Source: Adenanthera pavonina (taxonomy: Eukaryota; Streptophyta; Magnoliopsida; Fabales; Fabaceae). From it: a DNA stretch of 64,000 bases. This document shows, one piece after another, positions 57,804-64,000 of this stretch. Each line of letters begins with the position of its first letter. Within the stretch, counting starts at the first letter, position 1. Where the stretch lies: NCBI GenBank assembly GCA_026686845.1, contig JAIVEN010000002.1, forward strand, positions 36,411,001 to 36,475,000, written 5' to 3'. The notes below the pieces were generated by a model. It saw nothing but the letters and a program-made list of their open reading frames with translations. It ran no database searches and was not told where the DNA came from. Both the position numbers and the translations under genes were made by a program.

Positions 57804-58699
57804 ATGAGTTCCTCCAAGTTCGTATCCTCTCCTGAACTTGAGTCACAAAGGTCAAACACACTCCCCGTCTTCCTTGATTTTTCTGTCTCTAACATCCAAT
57901 TGCCGTTAGATTCTCCATTGTTTGAATCTCACACTTTAGAAGATAATGTTATGAATGCTCCACCTCCATTGGCTAAAACATTTGCATACCTGCAAGACAA
58001 TCCCCTGGAAAATTTAATTGATGATGGGTTAGGCTTGTATTTGATGGATCCTTATGGAAGTTATGAAAATTATGGCCATTTTATAGCAACTCCTGAAGCC
58101 ATACTAGAGGAGGATCTTGAGCAAGAAAAGGATTCATAGGAAGCACCAGAAGAGGATCCTGAGGAAGAAGAGGATCCAAAAGAAGACCCACTAGAGGATC
58201 CTGAGGATGCCCAGGATCCAGGCAAAGAAGCATCAGAGGAAAAAGAGGGTCTCCCAACAGTACCACATGACCATCAAACTAGACAACCTATGATAGAAGT
58301 CCAACTAGAAGATCCAGTAGTGGACCCATATATTCCCATCAAGTCTCCATTCAATATCCTTCGATTGGTCAACAGACTCCATCATGATTTCATTCATGCA
58401 TGCTACCTTTCCGCTCATTCCTCTGTGTGTTGGAATATTTTCTTGAAGAATTTATATCTGATGGTCAATATTTTACTGAGTAGACATGGGTCAAAATCCT
58501 CTTAGATCATCTTCTAGTTGATGATTTCTAGACACTTATTGTTTCTCGCATATAGTCTATTCCAAAACCTAAGGTCCTAGACGTCATCAAATTTTTGAAA
58601 GATCATGATGAACAACGTTTTCAGGCCTATCTAAATGCAAAATATCGTGAGTTAACCTCAGCTCATCCTCCACCTAAAAGATCAAAGGCATACCCTTGA
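57804..58699 (+). pseudogene. Copia-3 acidic ORF ahead of gag, broken
   Basis: It starts MSSSKFVSSPELESQRS. A stop at 58137-58139 and a later frameshift break it. The middle is very acidic (EAPEEDPEEEEDPKEDP). The distal part reads LVNRLHHDFIHACYL, then TWV near 58480, then HPPPKRSKAYP before TGA at 58697-58699. Position, charge pattern and the TWV motif match the Copia-1 ORF at 48735-49253. No known family was recognised. Confidence 0.55.
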
Positions 58700-59158
58700 G
58701 CACTATAAATGAATAAAAAAAGGGGAAGATTAGAAAGAAGTAGAAAGTATCATGATTTTTTTATTTCTTTATGAGTTGTGATAATTTGAGACTTGATTGT
58801 CTTTGACTTTGTATTGTCTTTGACTTTGTTTATCAATTTTACTATGGAACATTATTATTCTATTTGTTTATTAATTTCATTTTTTCCTTTTGAAATGAAA
58901 ATACCCTATATAAGTGGGAGTAAATATATATCAAGTGGGAGTTCTTAGATACTGAGCAATCTATGAGCTATAAAATACATAAAAAAATTATTTGCATAAA
59001 TCCTTGATAGGAAATAGTGACAAAACTAAATTTCATGTGATCGGGGTAAACAAAATGTAGACTCCCGATCGTAATTTTAGTAGAGCTGCTATGGGCCTAC
59101 TTAAGGATGAATACAAATAAAAGATATTGTATAATAACCTGTGCTATAATTATGTAGA
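58700..59158 (+). other. Copia-3 spacer between the acidic ORF and gag
   Basis: This AT-rich, non-coding stretch corresponds to 49254-49625 of Copia-1. Confidence 0.65.
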
Positions 59159-60010
59159 ATGGCAAGCAAAAACATTATTGTTGAACTTAATAAAGGGGAC
59201 AAATTGAATGATGATAGCTGGGATATATGGCATAGAAAGGTATCGTACATTCTGGAGGAACAGGATGTCGTAGAACCGCTGACCACTATTTTAGTGGAAC
59301 CTGAGTAAGGGAATACTGCTCAACATAAAAGGGACATGGAGGCCTACATTTCTTGGAAGAAAAAGAACAGCATTGCCCGAATCACCATGTTGAGTGCCAT
59401 GGCAGATGATTTGATGTGTGAGTATGAACAATATAGGACTGTACAAGCTATGTGGATAGCTCTTAAGGACAAGTTTGGAGGCACTTCTGCGTCTAAGCTT
59501 AGAAGACTCACCATCAAATTTGACACCTATAAGCTGTGTCCAAATACTCCCATAAAGCAACATTTAAGTGAAATGTCAAATATGATCCAGGAACTGAAAG
59601 CAACAAACCACGTGCTTTCAGATTAACAGTAAGTTCAGGCTATTATAAGGTCTCTCCCAGCGAGCTGGGAATATATGAAAGTTAATCTAACCTATAACGA
59701 GAACATTGCTACTTTTGATGATGTAGCGAAACATTTGGAGCTCGAGGATTGGCGACTAGTAGCCAATAAGTCTTTAGGACATGCATACATGGTTGAGGAA
59801 GCTGGTCCATCTAACACAAAGCCCAAGTCTAAGAAGGGCAAGAAATTCCAAAAGAAATGGAAGAAAAATGGCAACAAGTTCAAGAAAGGCAAAAGATCCT
59901 TCAAGATGAAGGACAAAAAAGGCGCTAAGAAGACTAACCTGTCAAAGGTCAAGTGGTATGCCTGTCAGAGACTAGGACATTTTTCTCGTGACTACCCTGA
60001 GCAAAATAAG
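59159..60010 (+). pseudogene. gag: Copia-3 gag, disrupted
   Basis: It starts MASKNIIVELNKGDKLN. It has WDIWHRKVSYILEEQ, IALKDKFGGTSASKLRRL, IRSLPASWEYMKVNL and a Lys-rich tail. The knuckle reads KWYACQRLGHFSRDYPE: two of its Cys are replaced by Trp and Tyr. Stops occur near 59308 and 59625. Confidence 0.88.
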
Positions 60011-63000
60011 GTATTACTGGAATCTCATTCTATTCATTATTCTTATGTTTCCAGTACTGTTTTACTAATTAAGTCTTCATCTTTTTCATGGATTATAGAC
60101 TCAAGGGCCACAGACCACGTAACCAAGGATTGAAAGTCCTTCGTGGAATTCTGCAAGGTGTCAAAACATAGCAGATGGCTTTTTGTTAGCAACAACGTGA
60201 GGCTTGGAGTGAAAGGAATTAGCACTGTCAAGCTACATTTGCGTAGTGGGAAAGTTTTAATACTTCAAGATGTTTTATATGCACCTGACATCCATCGGAA
60301 TTTAGTTTCTATTATTTTCCTTCTTGATTATGGATTTGATGTTAATTTTCATAATAAACTTACTGATATTTTCAAAGGGACAATGTATTATGATTTTGGT
60401 TTTATTTCCAATGGTTTTGTTATTCTAGACATATTTGATAATTATCATAAATATGATTGCTTTACTGCTTCTAATTCTAATCTTAATACAGATATAGACA
60501 CTTGGTATGCTAGACTAGGACACATTGGCTAAAATAGAATGATTAAACTAGTTAAAGAGGGATTGTTAGGTACAATTGATAAAATGGAAATATCCTTGTG
60601 TAAGTATTGCCTGGTTGGTAAAGCAACTAGAAAACCATTTGGAACTGGAACTAGGGCAGAAACTCTATTGCAATTAATTCATTCAGATGTTTATGGTCCT
60701 ATGAGTGTGAGGGCAAGACATGGAGCTGTTTACTTCATCACTTTCATTGATGATTACTTGCAATTTGATTATGTCTATTTGATGTCGCATAAGTCTGAAG
60801 CACTAGAATATTTTAGACATTACATAAACTTGGTTGAAAATCAAATGGACAAGAAAATCAAATCATTAAGGACTGGTCATGAACGTGAATATTTATCGAA
60901 TCAATTTAAAGAGCTTTATGAAGAAAAGGGAATAGTAAGGCAACTTACGGTCCCTGGCACCCCACAACAAAATGGTATAGCCAAAAGAAGAAATAGAACA
61001 TTACCAGACATGGTTAGGTCCATGATGGCACAAGCCAATCTACCCATTTCGTATTGAGGAGATGCACTTTTAACTGCAGCCTTCATACTTACCGTATGCC
61101 CTCAAATTCAGTCACATCCACACCCTATGAACAATGGACAAATCATAAGTCAGATTTAAATATTTTAAAACCCTGGGGGTCGGTAGCTTATGTCCATAAT
61201 CCTTCCCATAAATATGGAAAGCTATGTCCAAGAGGAAAGAAATGTATCTTTATTGGATACTCTGAATAATCTAAGGGTCACGTTTTCATTGGAGAAAACC
61301 AAGATGAAATTGTGATTGAGATAGAATCTAGAGATACAACATTTCTAGAAAACGAATTCCCTAGCAGGGGTGAGGTAGATCGTACTGTATCTCTTTATGA
61401 GATACATGAAGAAACTGATGAATAAATTTATATACCTCAACCTCTTAATTCGAGTGGGAGCTCACAAGGACCAGTGCAAGATTCTGTTTAAGAACAGAAC
61501 AACTTACAAGAGACCCCATTACATAGGAGTAATAGAGAAAGTATACCAAAAAGACATTTCCCAATTGAAGAGACTGCACTTATTGTTACCCTACAAGATA
61601 ATGATGACTCCAGTTCAATACATGAGGCTCCATCATGCCCTGGTAGAAATCAATGGAAGAAAGTAATGAACAAGGAAATGGATTCGATGAGGATAAACCA
61701 AGTTTGGGATCTGGTTGATCTTCCATTTGGACGTAAGGCAATTGGGAATAAATAGGTTCTCAAAATTAAGAAAAAGGTAGATGGATCGATTGAAAGATAC
61801 AAGGCTCAATTAGTGGCAAAAGGGTATACATAACAGGAAGGTATAGATTATGAAGATAATTTTTTCTCCTGTTGTGCTTTTTAACTCCATAAGACTAATT
61901 TTGGCAATAATAGCGAGTTTAAATTTAGAATTACATCAGATGGATGTAAAAACTGTATTTTTAAATGGTGAATTGGATGAAGAAATCTATATGCAATAGC
62001 TATTAGGTTTCATTGAGAATGGGAAAGAGAATAAAGTCTGCAAGCTAAAAAGGTCAATTTATGGACTAAAGCAATCATCCAGACAATGGTATTTAAGGTT
62101 TCACCGAGCTATAACCTCGTACAACTTCCAGATGATCAACGAGGACCACTGTGTATACATAAAAAATTTTGAAAAGAATCTTGTGATATTATCCCTTTAT
62201 GTGGATGATATACTATTAGCCGGAAATAGTCTAAAATTGATTATAGCTATCAAAGAATGGCTATCTTCGAATTTTGAAATGAAAGATATGGGTGAAGCTA
62301 ATTATATACTTGTAGTTAAAATCCATAGAGATCGCCTAAGAAAATTAATATCCCTTTCTCAGAAAAATTACATTGAAAAAATTCTTGAGCGATTCAACAT
62401 GAAAAATTGTAAACATGTGGATATCTTTATTTCAAGTGCGGTTGGTAGCCTAATGTATGTCATGATGTGTACAAGACCAGACATATGTTATGCAATTGGT
62501 TTGGTCAGCAGGTTCCAGTCAACCCTTGGACAGAAATATTGGAAAGCTGTGAAGAGAATCCTCAGATATTTGCAAGGTACAACAGATTATGCCCTATGTT
62601 ATCAAGGAAGCGATTTACGCTTGGTAGGATACTTCGATGCAAATTGAGGAGGAGATAAGATGAGCACAAATTAACTTTTGGATATGTTTTTCTGCTAAAC
62701 AATGGAGCTCTATCTTGGTGTAGCAAGAAAGAGACTTGTATTTCTTTTTCTACCATGGAAGCAGAGTTCATTGCATGTTCTACAGCGATACAAGAAGCAA
62801 TATGGCTAAAGAGATTCATAAAACACTTGGGGATCATTGGTGATAAATCAGATCCTATTTTAATAAACTGTGATAGCGAGGCAGTCATGGCCTACACCTA
62901 AGATCCCAAGTATCATAGTAAGATAAAGCACATAGACACCAAGTATAATTTTTTAAGAGATGCTATAGCATAGAAAAGTGTTACAATTCGTCATATTCCT

Positions 63001-63093
63001 ACACTTCAAATGATAGTTGATCCCCTTACTAAGCCAATACCTAGAGATATATATGTTGATAATGTAAAATCACTTTTTATTCATAGGACATGA
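60011..63093 (+). pseudogene. pol: Copia-3 pol: protease, integrase, RT, RNase H, disrupted
   Basis: The protease reads IIDSRATDHVTKD (Gly to Arg). Integrase has CKYCLVGKATRKPF, LIHSDVYGPM, FIDDYLQFDY and PGTPQQNGIAKRRNRT, better kept at this point than in Copia-1. RT has HQMDVKTVFLNG and an intact YVDDILLAG box (about 62200). RNase H has STMEAEFIACSTAIQ. The final stop is TGA at 63091-63093. Many stops and shifts make it a pseudogene. Confidence 0.9.
61424..61938 (+). repeat. 515-bp tract identical to 51888-52402
   Basis: This is the partner of the Copia-1 tract. The first mismatches outside it are at 61423 (T against C) and 61939 (G against A). Confidence 0.9.
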
Positions 63094-63576
63094 TGTAACA
63101 CAAATTTCTGTAATGATCAATTATACGAATAAAATTTAGTGTACTTTCTATAATTGAGTCATTTGAGTATATATATTTATGAAAATATGCAATGTCTAAT
63201 ATGTCGTACATATTGATAATGTTGACTTTCTCACATGAACAACTGCCTTTGACACTCATGGAGAGTGGACAAAGATGAGACATTTTGTATTAACTAATAA
63301 ATCTGCAAGAGGGTAGATATAATAGTGAAACAATACAAAATACGTCACCTTGACAAAAGGAAGAGAATAGGTCAAGATGAGATCCAATAAATATAAATTT
63401 TTAGATCGAATTATGGATACCCACAATCCATAATACATGTAACCAGATGATGAATTCTCCAACAAGGACGTCATGATAAGTTGAAGTATTGGCAAAATTC
63501 GGGTTAGACACTGTATGTGTCTGAACTTAAATCTGTACGGTATTAACAACAAACCAAAATCGACATACGCTCTTAT
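63094..63576 (+). other. Copia-3 3' untranslated region, partial
   Basis: It aligns with 53620-54100 of Copia-1 until CATACGCTCTTAT, then breaks off where the next element begins. Confidence 0.75.
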
Positions 63577-64000
63577 TAGGGGTAGAAACAGGTCAGGTCA
63601 AGCCTGCATGGTAGGCCTTAATCATGAGCCTGGCCTGTTAGCCTATATCAAGCCTTTATTTAGGCTCATGCCTGAGTCTTTGAAAGGCCTGGCCTAGCTT
63701 GAAGCCTATTTAAAGGCCTACTAAACTAGTCTCTAAACTAGTAGGCTTTTAAATATGCTTGAAAGCTTAGGCTTTCTAGGCTTTAAGTAAGCCTCAGTCC
63801 TACTTAAAACCTATATTAATATCAAACAATCCTAAACATAAGCCTACTAAAAGCCTACTTCAATATCAAATAATCCCAAACACAACAATATAGTCCAACC
63901 TTGAATTGATAAGAGAGAAAGCAAATAAACAACTTGTTTATCAGCAAGTAAACACAACAATATAGTCCGACCAAGAACTTGTTTAAAACAAGTATGTTTC
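63577..64000 (+). mobile_element. hAT-like DNA transposon end (runs off the window)
   Basis: It begins TAGGGGTAGAAACAGGTCAG, like the TAGGGGTG(G/T) ends of many plant hAT elements. Subterminal AGGCCT/AGGCTT/AGCCT words recur over about 250 bases in both orientations. GCTCTTAT (63569-63576) would be the left 8-bp target duplication. A 19-base direct repeat (starting AAACACAACAATATAG) occurs at 63878 and 63950. No transposase is visible and the right end is missing, so the class is tentative. Confidence 0.55.

Larger units (their letters stand above)
56089..63576 (+). mobile_element. Copia-3, degenerate Ty1/copia element related to Copia-1 (3' LTR not seen)
   Basis: It has a 390-bp 5' LTR, primer-binding site, leader repeats, acidic ORF, gag, pol and the start of the 3' untranslated region, all in the Copia-1 order. 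The tail is interrupted at 63576/63577 by another element, and the 3' LTR would lie beyond the window. TTAAT at 56084-56088 is the candidate left target duplication. Confidence 0.88.

Overview
This window is nuclear DNA of a flowering plant, most likely a eudicot. It is AT-rich and packed with nested plant transposable elements: Ty3/gypsy, Ty1/copia including a Sirevirus type, LINE, SINE, Stowaway-like MITEs, CACTA and hAT. The only host gene seen is a decayed ankyrin/PGG gene of the ACD6-like plant family, with introns. No bacterial or organellar features were found. The species cannot be told from the sequence.

Layout. 1-7254: a degenerate Ty3/gypsy element on the minus strand (Gypsy-1), sitting in a LINE remnant (7260-8277). 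9301-11049: the ankyrin/PGG pseudogene. 11774-15030, 18170-21390 and a third, shattered copy (22130-22620, 27180-27358, 34566-34839, 55211-56088) are three versions of one non-coding block. Later insertions can be read by comparing the copies, because an insertion in one copy is an empty site in the others. 15710-18154: a LINE split by a solo LTR with a perfect 5-bp target duplication. 27359-34565: MITEs, a second gypsy element (Gypsy-2, 28213-32945) inside a MITE, and a non-autonomous CACTA element. 34840-55210: a copia element (Copia-1) split by a 12.2-kb Sirevirus-type element (Copia-2, 36261-48412). 56089-63576: a relative of Copia-1 (Copia-3), whose tail is interrupted by a hAT-like element that runs off the window.

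Copia-2 is the youngest and most complete element. It has 1.86-kb LTRs about 98% alike, a perfect primer-binding site, an unbroken pol frame, a third ORF after pol and a purine tract. Its LTRs and its pol-ORF3 spacer carry dense arrays of TTCGAA palindromes and CAGACGAA/TTCGTCTG words. The LTR promoter has a cluster of AACGG sites matching the plant mitosis-specific activator (MSA) consensus just before the TATA box. Copia-1 and Copia-3 carry an extra acidic ORF ahead of gag and share a 515-bp identical tract, shared lesions included, in otherwise about 10% diverged sequence. That points to gene conversion between dead copies.

Limits: boundaries come from reading by eye, identities are hand counts, and no database or alignment was run.
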